NCBI GenBank assembly: GCA_037127315.1
Contig: JBBBDQ010000227.1
Coordinates: 1,223,501 to 1,287,500 of the forward strand
Length of the DNA: 64,000 nt
From: Ascarosepion bandense
Taxonomy: Eukaryota > Mollusca > Cephalopoda > Sepiida > Sepiidae
Reading direction: 5' to 3'
Every line of letters starts with the position of its first letter. Position 1 is the stretch's first letter. Below the pieces are notes generated by a model. It ran no database searches. It had not been told where the DNA came from and saw only the letters and a list, made by a program, of their open reading frames with translations. Shown in pieces: positions 9,880 to 20,490 of this stretch. The translations under genes and the position numbers were made by a program.

Positions 9880-10790
9880 ATTGCACATGCGCACGGGCAG
9901 TAGGCGGCCAGTTGCGTACCGACCATTTGCGTCTCGAACAATTGCGTACGAGGACATTTGCATCCCTTGACAAATGCATCCCGGGATAATTGCGTACCTC
10001 TGTTATTTTTTCGAATTTACCATATTTTCTAAGTGTTGCTAATTGCAAACCAATTTTTAATTACACTGAAAAATCAAAAAAATAAGTAACATAAAAACTC
10101 TGTTATCAAAACAAAAACTTCAAATAAGAGAATCATAGCGCTATTAGGTAAGTCGGTCAGTCTGATACACGCTTTGGGCGATCATGTGTCAAAACAGACA
10201 AGACTAACTGGGCAGAAGGTTATCCCGCAGTAGGTTGCCATTGCTTTCTGCGGTAGACTGGTCGCCAGCCAAGGCTATACAACCCAATCTGTTTAATTAT
10301 TTGACCCATAACTGGAGGGAAGAAACAGATTAATACCTTTCCCAAGGTTATTTGTGAGTAAGTGAATGCCATGAATTCAATGGGAATTTGAACTTAGATA
10401 AGTAGACTTCTGAAAACAAGATAACTTTCTGAAAAAGAATTGATCACTACATTCAGAACTTTTGCGTAATTTTTGAAACTACAATAATTTTCAATTTTTG
10501 AATGTTTTTTAAACATTTTTAACCTTTTTTGTATTTATAGCAAAAATAAACTTTTAATAATTTTCTTCCTTTTATTCTTCTTTGTAAAAATTTGTGATTA
10601 CTGCTTATGCATTTTTCAAAAGTTATGGTAATTGCCTTTAAAGGTTTACAAAAATTACCTGGGGTATGCAATTATCCAGGGACGCATTTGTCTCGGGACG
10701 TAAATGTTCTGGAACGCAATTGTTTGTATGCAATAGTCCGGAATGCAAATGTCCGGTACACAACTGTCCGAGTATCGCGCACGGACGAGA
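9880..10790. mobile_element. Fold-back element with short-repeat arms
   Basis: Two arms (about 9893-10010 and 10655-10775) are inverted relative to each other. Each is a degenerate array of ~20-base units alternating caattgcgtacc and gacatttgcgtccc. Adjacent inner segments also match in inverted orientation (aaattaccatattttc and its partner near 10620). A SINE1 copy sits inside at 10150-10397. No transposase is visible. This is the layout of fold-back type DNA transposons or a MITE with subterminal repeats. Confidence 0.6.
10150..10397 (-). mobile_element. SINE1 copy inserted in the fold-back element
   Basis: Contains the 3' end gatacacgctttgggcgatc, the middle and the box B region (gggaatttgaactta, decayed). 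The tRNA-like first ~40 bases of the head are missing. Confidence 0.85.
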
Positions 10791-11100
10791 GGTTCTTCTG
10801 GCAATTAAGTTTTTTGTAAATGTATATATCATCTAATTATTTTCATTTAGATTCATTTTCTTTTTGTTGAATTGGTCTAAAGAGCGAAGGCGCAAACTAA
10901 CTGTGAATGACCTTGCGATCAAGGCACTCTTTAATAACTTTCGTCATCGGGATCTGACAAAAAAAAAAAAAACTTTAAAAGGTGTTAAATTCTCAGCCCC
11001 TCTCATTTGGGCGCATGTCTAATCGCACCAACTTAAATTTAGGTCAATGAAGTCTTAAAGTAAGAAACGTAACAACGATATTTTTCTTTTTGGTCATGCT

Positions 11101-11150
11101 TTTTCTCTCAATATGACAGATGAGCTGTGACAGAGCAAAACAGGACTGTC

Positions 11151-11155
<5 letters not shown>
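11101..11155 (+). mobile_element. Decayed hammerhead SINE tail
   Basis: Reads ACAGATGA-GCTGTGACAGAGC-AAAA-CAGGACTGTCTGCA next to a (TA)n array. This is the 3' part of the hammerhead SINE with damage in both the CTGATGA and GAAA core segments. The tRNA-like head is absent. Confidence 0.65.
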
Positions 11156-11203
<48 letters not shown>

Positions 11204-11241
11204 TCACTTTGTGCTCCATATTTAAAACATGCATAGTAAAT

Positions 11242-11292
<51 letters not shown>
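11155..11292. repeat. Two (TA)n arrays
   Basis: TA arrays at about 11155-11202 and 11247-11292 with a 45-base spacer. Frames through them read Tyr-Ile repeats and are not genes. Confidence 0.97.
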
Positions 11293-11293
<1 letters not shown>

Positions 11294-11892
11294 CGTCAAC
11301 CATAGCATTGAACAAATTGAGATTAGCTATGAAATGAATTTAAAATAAGTCCCCAAACACCGCAGCTTTACTCAAAACCAAAACACTAATCTAAAAATTC
11401 GTGTCATATTCTTAAATAACCTCGTCAAATCGAGACTTTCATTTGTTTTTGATTGTTCATTGATTTGTTTGTTTTTCTAGTGTTTGATTAGGGTTTTTAT
11501 GGCTTATCAAACATCTAAAGGTTATTTAAAGCCAGAAAATAATTTTATAATTTGAGAATTCTAATTGTAGAAGGTAATGATTTACTGATACAAGTCCTAC
11601 TAATTGAAACATTACTGAGGCAGAAGAGGTGGATTCATAAATTTCAAAATGTAATTGCGTCTATAGAAATATAATTAACGCGACTGGAATTAGAATTCAG
11701 TTCTCCGACATTCAATTTCGAACCGTGCTCATATTCCATCACTCGTTCATCCAAGCTAACAGCACCGGATATTCCAAGAATTCAGGCAGTCATTTAGGCA
11801 CTGCCCATTACTTAACATTAGTGATCGTACAAGAACTAGTGTTTCAACGTGTTATGGTCATATAACTTTGAGCGATGAGTGAAGACCACAGT

Positions 11893-12705
11893 CATTTCAT
11901 CCCAAGCAAGTCGAGAATTCCACTAGTATGCAGGGGTTACAGGGAGTGGAAGTGAGATAAAAGACTGAGTATATGGAGATTTGAGACAAAGAGAAAGGAT
12001 AAACAGAATTCAAGAACATAGAAGATGGCGATTAGCGTTGCATTTAAATTGTTGAAGATTTTAACTACCAGGAAAGCAAGCAAGTTTCACGTGCGGGAGG
12101 TCCGTGAACCGAAACTTGGAGCAGAAGTGGCGATTGCACTTTACTATTTCAACAGTAAACGGTTGGGACCTACATGACAATCTAGTAGCACGCTTAAAAT
12201 AATGTATTCGCGAAATGAGCTCGTCAGAGTAGTTGTCATGAAAATACTTGTAAAAATGACAGAGTGAAGCCATGTCAGGTTGGTGCGAAAGTGACTGAAG
12301 TCGTGATGCAAAATCAGGAATGATTATATTGCAGATCCTTCTTTGGATTTTGTCAAGAACTTCGAGATGAATAGCAGGAGAATCAGACCTGATAGAGCAA
12401 CAGTATTTAATGACTAGATGAATGGTATGTTTATAAATGTGCGAGACAGACTCCGATGAAGACAAATTTCTGGCCCGACACAGTGACCCAACTTTGCTTG
12501 AAGTTGATGCAGCTATTGATACAATGTCGTCGCTCCGCTTTAAATCAGTTGAGAAAGTGAGGCAAAAAAAAACAAAAAAAAAACAAAACAAAAAAAAACA
12601 GTGTGTTGCTGTCCAGGAGTCTCGCGTGATCCATGATGAATCAGACAGAAAAAAAAATTCAAGAAGTTTTGTTTTTGAGACTGTTAAAATGTAAAAGCCA
12701 TTCAT
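11893..12705 (-). pseudogene. CR1/Jockey-like LINE, C-terminal end of ORF2 and 3' UTR
   Basis: The minus frame 12061-12705 has an unbroken 214-residue translation whose C-terminal 130 residues match the family's post-RT region: LEVLDKIQRRICNIIIPDF, then SLCHFYKYFHDNYSDELISR and TRLSCRSQPFTVEIVKCNRH, ending CFPGS. The N-terminal 60 residues are partly an A/T-run expansion (about 12565-12600). The 3' UTR runs to the tail at 11893 (minus-strand ...gcaggggttacagg complement...cttgcttgggatg). No RT motifs, so it is 5' truncated. Confidence 0.8.
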
Positions 12706-12948
12706 TTCCCAGTTTACTTCCTCGAAATTTGTGAACTAACGCTACAAGACCACTAAATCTAGCAAATAAAAGAAGCCGTATTACGTGAAGACTTACAGAA
12801 ATATTAACAAAAAAATAGGAAATAGAATTAATTTAAAGAGAAAATAATGATAATATATTAAAGATGTTGACGTTCCATACTACTGCAAATAAAATGTTAG
12901 GAAAGAAAAAATATTAATACAGGAAAAAGTGATAACCGCTATTCGATT

Positions 12949-13231
12949 GTCAGTCGTTTAAGTGCCATACGTAATACACGCTTGAGCGATCATGTCTCGA
13001 AAGATGATTAGCCCACAGTAGATTGCCATTACTTTCTGCGGTAGACTGGTTGCCAGCCAAGGCTATAGAACCCAATCTGTCCTGCTATTTAAGGCATAAC
13101 TGGGGTGAACAGACGGATTAATACCTTTCCCAAAGATATTTGCATGGAAGTTAATGCAAGGAATTTAACTGGAATTCGAACTCGGCTTCCCAATTTGTCT
13201 TTCTGAGCCTATATCCACTGCACCACAGCGC
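12949..13231 (-). mobile_element. SINE1 copy, near full length
   Basis: Runs from the 3' end (gtcagtcgtttaagtgccat) to the head (atgtgcgttgcgctgtggtg). Box B is gagttcgaattcc. A few substitutions only. Confidence 0.9.
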
Positions 13232-13394
13232 AACGCACATATTGGATTGTGTAACCCTGAAAAAAAGTCAATCTTTTTTTAATCAAGAAAATATATTTGT
13301 CTTTCCCTGAGATGAGATATTTACGTTGTTCGGACTGTTGTCCTCATATTTATTGTCATAATCACGACTTTTCCACATATTGATTGGATACAGA

Positions 13395-13680
13395 AACTTG
13401 GCCTAAAGAGTTGTGAGTTCAATACCTGGCGGCAGTAGTGCCGAACAAAAACTTAGAGAGCTGAGTTGAATGGTGATAACTAGGACATCAGGAAGTGTCA
13501 TGACTCGTGGAACGAGAATACTTTACCCCAGTGATCGAAATAAAGGGCTCGGTAAAATAAATTTCAGTCACCTGAATAAGGTCGGAAAATACAACGACCG
13601 AAACGTCGTGAACATGACAATAAAGATGAGAACAACAAAGGGTTACAGAATAAGAGGCTTTTTATACAGATAGAAGATAG
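13395..13680 (+). mobile_element. tRNA-derived SINE carrying a hammerhead-like module
   Basis: A tRNA-like remnant with box B gtgagttcaatacc (13421-13434) is followed about 140 bases later by the ribozyme-like module at 13568-13611 and then by gacaataaagatgagaac. I take them as one element because box B, a conserved-looking body and the module are in the same orientation. The alternative is a tRNA fragment next to a Penelope-like terminal repeat. Confidence 0.5.
13568..13611 (+). ncRNA. Hammerhead-like motif with intact stems
   Basis: Stem I is TCAC (13568-13571) with GTGA (13608-13611). The core is CTGAATA (13572-13578; consensus CTGANGA, so one G changed to T), followed by one extra A. Stem II is GGTCG (13580-13584) with CGACC (13595-13599), five perfect pairs. 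GAAA is at 13600-13603. Stem III is minimal, ACGT, with C (13607) at the expected cleavage position. The single core change and extra base make activity uncertain. Confidence 0.6.
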
Positions 13681-13789
13681 CGGTTAACCCTAGACTTTAA
13701 TCCAGGTTGATTGTAGTGATCAGGGAAACATCCTTTTGGGAGTCAGTGCTGCTCAAGGCTAAAGAGCTTATTCTGCTATACAATTTGCT

Positions 13790-14330
13790 AATAGTTAGGG
13801 GTTTTGAATTCAGAGTTTTTCTTTATGTTATACTCGTTGCCACTCAAGGCTGAAAGCCTCAGTCAGTTAAGTGCCATACGTGATACACACTTGGGCGATC
13901 ATGTCTCGAAAGAAGATTATCCCGCAGTTGGTTGCCATTGCTTTCTGCGGTAGACTGGTTGCCGACCAAGGCTATAGAACCCAATCTGTCCTGTTATTTA
14001 ACCCATAACTGGAAGGAATAGACGGATTAATACCTTTCCCAAGGGTATTTGCGCGTAAGTGAATGCAATGAATTCTGCTGGAATTCGAACTCGGCTTTCC
14101 AATTTCTCTTTCCGAGCCGATATCCAATGCACCACAACGCACATCCTGAAAGCCTATTCTGCCATAATATATATCTATAGCTATGGGGTTTTGAATTTAG
14201 AGATGTTCTTCTCCTAGAATGGTGGCACTCATAGCTAAAGAGCTTATTCCGCCATACTTTTATTTGGGGGTTCTGAATTCAGATATGTCCTCCAAATAGA
14301 CTGGTTTGTAACCAAGTCTATAGAATCCAA
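13790..14330. repeat. Moderate repeat with the motif ggggttttgaattcagag
   Basis: The phrase ttttgaattcagag occurs near 13800, ttttgaatttagag near 14193 and ttctgaattcagat near 14271, each next to aaagagcttattctgccata-like text. The same phrase flanks the Helitron and its empty site at 44446 and 40499. Probably several copies of one diverged repeat of roughly 80-150 bases; SINE1 inserted into one of them. Confidence 0.5.
13860..14145 (-). mobile_element. SINE1 copy with target-site duplication
   Basis: Full-length minus-strand copy. The 10-base direct repeat ctgaaagcct flanks it at 13850-13859 and 14146-14155, which is the target-site duplication expected of LINE-mediated retrotransposition and fixes the element's ends. 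Confidence 0.92.
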
Positions 14331-14344
14331 TTTGAACTTAAAAC

Positions 14345-14540
14345 ACAGCACAAACCTGTTTCTTTTTTCTCCAGCTATGGGTTAAATAGCTGGACAGATT
14401 GGGTTTTATAGCCTTAGTGGCCAACAAGTCTACTGCAGAAAGTAATGGCAACCTACTGTGGAGAACTCTTCTCACTCAGTCATTTTTCTCTCGAGACATT
14501 ATCGCGCAAGCGTGAATCATGTATGGCACTTCACTGACTA
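14345..14540 (+). mobile_element. SINE1 copy, 5' truncated
   Basis: Starts in the middle of the body (tctccagctatgggttaaat) and runs to the 3' end (gtatggcacttcactgacta). Confidence 0.85.
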
Positions 14541-15095
14541 ATCTGATCCAGTACTTTCTTACCGGTAAAAGATGAGGAAGTTAACAGTGAGAAATCGAAG
14601 ACAGTTGTTGCTTAGATGCTCATTAACTCTACTAGAGTCATCCATATTCTTCGGGCATGCTTTCCATAATTACATAAATTTTTGTCAATTAATCTCTCTC
14701 AATAGACATCAACGAACAAGGCGAAACAAAGAGAAATTCTGGTGGCGAATCCCCGCGGAGAGAAAACGAGCCAACTTTGGAGGTGACGGAACAATTATCC
14801 AACCCCACCCATTCGATCACCTGCTTTACCTCGTAGATCGGTGGGAGCGATACTTGTTCTATTTACAATCTTGACTTTTCGAAGTTTGGTTCTAAATTCT
14901 GACGCCTTTTGCAATAGTCTCCGGACCTCTGGCTCGGGGCCAAAAAAAAAAAAATGACACGAAAAACAAGTGTCAAAGCCGTTGGGTGCAAACATCGTAC
15001 CGTCGACCATCTCGGAATCATTTTTCATTTGTCGAGCACATTACTTGGAAAACTACTCAGCTTTTATGGAAAAAGAAAAATATAGTAAACGTATT

Positions 15096-15098
<3 letters not shown>

Positions 15099-15130
<32 letters not shown>
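15099..15130. repeat. (TA)n microsatellite
   Basis: TA array. Confidence 0.95.
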
Positions 15131-15133
<3 letters not shown>

Positions 15134-15301
15134 TTTAAAATGTTGGAAAAGTTTTGTTCGGGATAGGTGTGAACTTAGACAAAGAATAGAAAATAAATAT
15201 TTGCCTGAAAAATTATGATCGATTGCTTCAGAACTTAAAAAAGAACCTTTCTTTATTCTTTTTCTACGTCGCAAGATATCGTCATTTTGGGATATATGAA
15301 C

Positions 15302-15360
15302 TAAAAAAAAAGAAGAAAAAAAAAGAAGAAAAAAAAAGAAAAAAAGTTGAAAAAAAAAGA
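15302..15360. repeat. A-rich (AAAAG)n-like tract
   Basis: Imperfect poly(A) with G every few bases. Confidence 0.9.
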
Positions 15361-15484
15361 ATCTTTCTTTCCTTCGAGAATTGTAAGAACTAAAATACTA
15401 ATACAAATCCAACGACGCTGAAATATAGGTTTAAAGTTTGTAACTAATTCGGACTGGGATATTAATTTTTCTGAAAACTTTTTT

Positions 15485-15489
15485 ACACC

Positions 15490-15560
<71 letters not shown>
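15485..15560. repeat. (CA)n microsatellite
   Basis: CA array, first part containing cacgcgcg. Confidence 0.97.
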
Positions 15561-15563
<3 letters not shown>

Positions 15564-15808
15564 TACCTTCTTCATTTATTCTATTCATCTTGTCGGATTA
15601 AGAACCATATATTCAACTCAATAAAAAGGTGAAATTGAAGTTTGTCTTCCATGAAATTTTCCGTAGGTCAATCAGTAAAAAGACGTCTGGTCTAAAGACT
15701 GCATCTCTCCTCTGTGGAAGTTTGCAGTTTGGATTCCTGCCAGAAGATAAATATTTCCATACCTATTTCTCAAAATATTAAGGCTAGTAGTAATTATAAT
15801 GTACTGTT

Positions 15809-15812
<4 letters not shown>

Positions 15813-15859
<47 letters not shown>
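15813..15859. repeat. (TA)n microsatellite
   Basis: Uninterrupted TA array. Confidence 0.97.
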
Positions 15860-15861
<2 letters not shown>

Positions 15862-15869
15862 AATTATAG

Positions 15870-16683
15870 TTTAGAACATCTACAAATTACAATCTACTAC
15901 ACAGCGTACATTTTGCTTCGACATTGAAAAGACAATGTCTCAACAGGTAGTTAATGCTATTTTTTGAAGGGAGATGGAAAATTCGCTTCCTTATTATGGT
16001 AAATATTTGTGTGCGAGGTAAATGGGGTAGAGAAAATGAGAAATCAGAATTGGTGATGGTAAAAGAGATATTGAACAAAAAGAAGAAAACGGCAGAGAAA
16101 GACCCTCTCTTTCACCTCTCTCTAATATAAATTAAAGCCAATCTTTTAACCAATCACACACACAGTTTATCAAAAATATAACTTTTTTTTACAACAATAT
16201 TTATAAACAAAAGTGAAAATGTTATTGTTTCGAAATGTTTAACTTTATAAGACGTCATAAATAGTCATTAATTTAACTGAAAAGACTAGAGAACTTAATT
16301 CGGACACTAAATGACGTAATTTAATCTCTAATAAACCAAAGTTAGTTATACAATTATTATTTATAATGTTTTAGTATGGGATAAATGTGTGTATCATGTA
16401 TTTTAAATAACAGGTTATAAATTTAATCGTTTTCTTTGCATACGCAACAAGGTTTCATGTTAAATGATTGTGCCGGTATAATATACGACCTACCTTTTCA
16501 AAGAGGCCTACGAAATTCTGTCGCTAGTATAATAGATAGTTTACCTTAAAAACGTATTATAAGGAAATATTATAACTGTCTTTTAAATGTTAGAGTTAGG
16601 GTTAGGGAAAATAATAAGTTTCAATAAATGACCGAATATTAATATTTATATACTTATACTTGGGGTAGGACATATTCAAACTG
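15870..16683. other. No recognised gene or repeat
   Basis: AT-rich unique-looking sequence. It contains one short TTAGGG pair (gttagggttaggg, about 16606-16618), too short to call an interstitial telomere. Confidence 0.5.
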
Positions 16684-16836
16684 GATAGGCCACATACTAT
16701 ACTAGAATTAAAGAGGTAGGCCACATACTATACTAGAATTAAAGAGGTAGGCCACATACTATACTAGAATTAAAGAGGTAGGCCACATACTATACTAGAA
16801 TTAAAGAGGCAGGCCACATACTATACTGACACTTAA
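16684..16836. repeat. 31-bp minisatellite, about five units
   Basis: Units start with ccacatac at 16690, 16721, 16752, 16783 and 16814, an exact spacing of 31. Units are nearly identical (last boundary ggc instead of ggt), so the expansion is young. Confidence 0.97.
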
Positions 16837-17311
16837 ATGATTTTAAATATGTATTTAGCATGTAGGAACATTTTTATTTCAGTTAGGTTGCATTTTACAA
16901 ACAGAAAAGAATATATTTACTTGAAAGAAAATTATGATTGATTGCTTCAGTACATAGAGACAGTAGCGGGGTACACTTTTTGAGCCCTGAAGCTTGACCA
17001 GAGATGGAAACCCCTTAGCAACTAGAAATAAATTCAAGGATACAATTGCCAAAATGTACTCTATGGATGGTGCGCTCAACGAGTCTATGCAGTCAAAGGA
17101 AATTTTGAAATGTGCAGCGGGCATATTTGAGGTCATATGAAATGGGTATACATTCTAAGGCCAACATTAGCGACTTCAATAGATGGGCTTATGATTCTGT
17201 CACCAAAATGTCCCTATTTTTATAGGCACCTCTGCTAGTAATGAGTATAAGAGGATCTTAAATGACGCTAAACTGTTGTTTGTTGAGAGAATTTAGCAGC
17301 GTATGCTAACT
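16837..17311. other. Unrecognised, possibly a decayed coding relic
   Basis: The plus strand near 17000-17140 gives a readable segment (KEILKCAAGIFEVI preceded by SMDGALNESMQ) without a start or family match that I know. It could be an old transposon ORF. No splice signals argue for a host exon. Confidence 0.3.
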
Positions 17312-17623
17312 AATGTGCGTTGTGGTGCAGTGGATATCGGCTCGGAACGAGAAATCGGAGAGCCGAGTTCGAATTTCACTTGAATTCATTGCATTCACTT
17401 ACTCGCAAATACTATTGGGAAAGGTATTAATCCATCTCTTCCTTCTAGTTATGGGTTAAATAACAGGACAGATTTGGTTCTATAGCCTTGGCTGGCAACC
17501 AGTCTACTGCAGAAAGCATTGGCAACCTACTGCGGGATAATCTTCTGCCCAGTCAGTCATGTCTCTTTCGAGACATGATCGCCCGGGCGTGTTTCATATA
17601 TGGCACTTAGCTAACTGACTGAT
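17312..17623 (+). mobile_element. SINE1 copy, full length
   Basis: Head gtgcgttgtggtgcagtgga, box B gagttcgaatttc, 3' end atggcacttagctaactgac. It sits immediately upstream of the CR1-like LINE. Confidence 0.92.
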
Positions 17624-17629
17624 ACTAAC

Positions 17630-19175
17630 CCGCAAGTTCGGCTCTAAAGGCTACTGGCGGCTCTGCAAATGTGTGCTGAACAACAGCAAATCCTCCATTC
17701 CTTCTTTAATCAATAAATTACACACAAGACCGAGTGCTTTGCACACAGATTTTCTTCCACATTTGACTCGTCTAGAGTATCTGCACGCTACTTCCTTCTT
17801 AGAGCTGAGGCTCAACAGAGCCCCAGTTCTAAGAGGAAATTTACTTCACCCCCTCTCTGGACTGATAATTTCAAAACTTAACCCCCATAAGGCGAGCGGA
17901 TGCGACGGAATCTCGATTATTGTCTTGAAGAAATGTTCCCTTGAACTCTCCTCTGTCCTCTCAAAACAGTACAATTACTGCCTCTCTGCTTCCTAGTTTC
18001 CTGCCTCTTCTAAGTCTTCTGTGGTTCTTGTATTTAAGAACTCAGGAGAACCCTTGGACCCCTCTAATTATTGCCCTGTTAGCCTTCTACTAATTTTTGG
18101 CAAAGTGTTCGAGCTATCATCAATGTTGAAATAGTTCAACATCTCACCGTCTATAAACTATTCTTTGACAGACAGTATGGCTTCTGCTTTGCCAATTCTA
18201 CTGCTGATTTACTGAGTACATATACCAGATCCTCGATAAGAAGGGCGAAGCTCGAGCTGTTGCTCTGGATATATTCAAAGCATTTGACAGGGTCTGGCAC
18301 ACCTGCCTTCTGCGCAAGCTTCGGTGCTCTGGTATCACTGGACGCTTTTTGGTTTGATTCAATCGTTCCTATCAAACCGCGTAATAAAGATCGTCTTGAA
18401 CAGGCACACCTCGAGATCCTATCACACAATCGCGGGTGACCCCCAGGGCTCCATCCTAGGCCCGATGCTCTTTCTGATGTTCATGAAGGATCTCCCTGGT
18501 GTGATTAAATCCCAAGTAGGCATTTACGCAGACGACACCACCCTTTACTCAAGTCTCAATCAGAAATCTTCCAAAGCGGACAAAGATAACCTTACAGCTG
18601 ATCTTGAAAAAGAACCTCCAGTCTATAGCGGTCTTGGATTAAAAATATCTCGTAAACTCTAACGCTTCCAAAACGAAGATGCTATCCGTCGACCCTAGAT
18701 AGACAGTCCCTCCTCTCTCCATTAACATTGATCTATCAGAAAGCAATACACCGGCCTCACTTTCTCATCCGACCTCAAGTAGAACGACTACATTGAAGTA
18801 ATAGCTAAATCTACTGTTTGGAATGCTTGGTCACTTTGTCGGGATGGGAAGTTGTTTCTCGCCTGAGTCCATCTTGCACATATATAAATAAACTGTCCGC
18901 CCACTCATTAACTACTGTTGTCATATCTGGTCAGGCACCTCTGCTATTTATATAAGGGTTCTCGACAGTTTCCAGAAGAGAATATGCAGTGTAATCAATC
19001 TCAATCACCAGAAAGCCAACCCTTTTCTTGAACATTATATGACACCGCCTGTAACCGGTTATCTTCATCTTAGCTCTCCTCCTATGTAACCCTTCACTCT
19101 CCTCTTATGTAGCCCCCTGCGCACCAGTGACAGTACTGCCTTTATTGGGGTGAAATGATTAAAAAAAAAGAAAAA
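17630..19175 (+). pseudogene. CR1/Jockey-like LINE with reverse-transcriptase domain, damaged
   Basis: This non-LTR retrotransposon relic encodes, in several frames, the order expected of an ORF2 RT domain. 17673-17996 includes NPHKASGCDGISIIVLKKCS (RT motif 1-like); the next frame has DPSNYCPVSLL. 18324-18662 carries the motif B block GDPQGSILGPMLFLMFMKDL and the catalytic motif C YADDTT. After 18660 the post-RT region (YCCHIW/VLDSFQKRI-like, about 18900-19020) is very decayed. The 3' tail at 19110-19175 (tagccccctgcgcaccagtg ... ggggtgaaatgattaaaa) is the same as the tails of the other CR1-like copies here. The endonuclease domain is absent. At least four frameshifts and stops; not functional. 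Confidence 0.85.
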
Positions 19176-19457
19176 CTCATATCGATTTGGCTGAAAAATT
19201 CACTCATTAAAAAAATGTTTCAGGAGCCCATCTGGAATTAGAAACCCTGAAGTTTAAACTGAATTTAATAGCAGATCTATCACTGTTGAAGAAAATACTT
19301 TTTTTCCAGTAATTTGCAAAATATCTTCATTTTTAAATATATGTACCAGTTAACAGGAAATCTTTTGGTAGGTAGAGACAAATGATGGGTTTCGTAGAAT
19401 TTGTGAGTGTAGTAACGTGTGCAAAGAGTGTTGTGACGTAGACGCGTTGTAACATCT

Positions 19458-19478
19458 GTGTGTGTGTGTGTGTGCGTG
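19458..19478. repeat. (GT)n microsatellite
   Basis: Short GT array inside otherwise unrecognised sequence (19180-19620). Confidence 0.9.
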
Positions 19479-19634
19479 TGTCTTTTATTATATGTATTTG
19501 AGAATGCAGATTTATGTTGCAATATTGTGCCATATTTCCTCCGAAATGAACTTTGAATAATTTTTGCCGGAATTTCCTCCTTAACAGAGGAGGATTATTT
19601 GTAATTTAAAAAAGTCGATCAATAAAACTAATCC

Positions 19635-19782
19635 ACACACATACGCACAAAACACGCGTACATAAACCCACACGCATACACGTACAGCACGAACGTACAT
19701 AAGCACATACACAACACACGTGCACACGCACACAAACACACACCCACACACACACATATATATATATATATATAGCAGTATG

Positions 19783-19838
<56 letters not shown>

Positions 19839-19840
19839 CA
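19635..19840. repeat. (CA)n / (TA)n compound microsatellite
   Basis: CA-rich region 19635-19757 followed by TA blocks at 19758-19775 and 19784-19838 separated by gcagtatgc; gcagtatg is repeated after the second block. Confidence 0.95.
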
Positions 19841-19884
19841 GTATGTTATAATAATAATAATTACCATATATATATGAATATAGC

Positions 19885-19920
19885 TATAATGTTTCGGTGT
19901 TAAATCGCCATCATCAGGAA
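19885..19920 (-). ncRNA. Hammerhead-like core, decayed
   Basis: The minus strand reads CTGATGA (19911-19917 complement), T, GGCG-ATTTAA-CACC, GAAA (19892-19895 complement), C. Both core segments are perfect, but stem II has one mismatch in four and stem I is not obvious. It sits between a (TA)n array and a purine-rich tract, like other members of the group. Confidence 0.45.
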
Positions 19921-20039
19921 GTGAAAAGATAAAGGAAAAAAAAAAGAAAAAGGAAAAAAGAAAAAAGAGAGATTTGACAAGAGAAAAGAGAAAGAAAATG
20001 GAAAGACTACCAAAGAAAAATTGAAACGTTGGAAAAGAT

Positions 20040-20160
20040 AAAATTAAATAAAATAAAATAAGTATAAAAATAGAATCAAAACCAATATAAATAATAAGAA
20101 TAATTAAAAAAAATAAAAATAAAAATATAAATAAAAATAAATTTGTGAAGTTGGTTTAAT
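20040..20160. repeat. A-rich (AAAAT)n-like tract
   Basis: Repeated aataaaat/aaataaaa units. Confidence 0.85.
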
Positions 20161-20371
20161 AAGTCAGAATTGTTTTATAGTTATTTGATATATCTCTACT
20201 ACTAAAATCATAATCTTACCAAACAATATATCAGATGTACTAAGAATAATTTTAAGTTTCGACTTTACTAGCACAACGTATCTTTCAATAATAATGTATA
20301 TAGTAATTCTACTGGCAATTGAAAGATGCAAATAAAACTCCTACAGTGAAATTAATTAAAGCTAGAACAGG

Positions 20372-20490
20372 TAAATCTATAATGGTAAATCTATAATTTA
20401 ATCTATAATGTAATTATAATCTATAATTATGTAATTAAATCTATAATTTAATCTATAATGGTAAATCTATAATTTAAATCTATAATGTAA
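20372..20490. repeat. AT-rich short tandem repeat (aatctataat)
   Basis: The ten-base phrase aatctataat recurs about eight times with variable spacers (ggta, ttta, gtaatt). Confidence 0.85.

Noticed and set aside
9575..10048. 157-residue open frame on the minus strand
   Set aside because: Made of (GATA)n and fold-back arm repeats.
11044..11315. Open frames with Tyr-Ile repeats
   Set aside because: Direct reading of (TA)n; the same happens at 15.1, 19.8, 26.4, 45.6, 55.4, 56.5 and 63.8 kb.
16603..16620. Interstitial telomeric repeat
   Set aside because: Only two TTAGGG units; expected by chance in AT-rich DNA.
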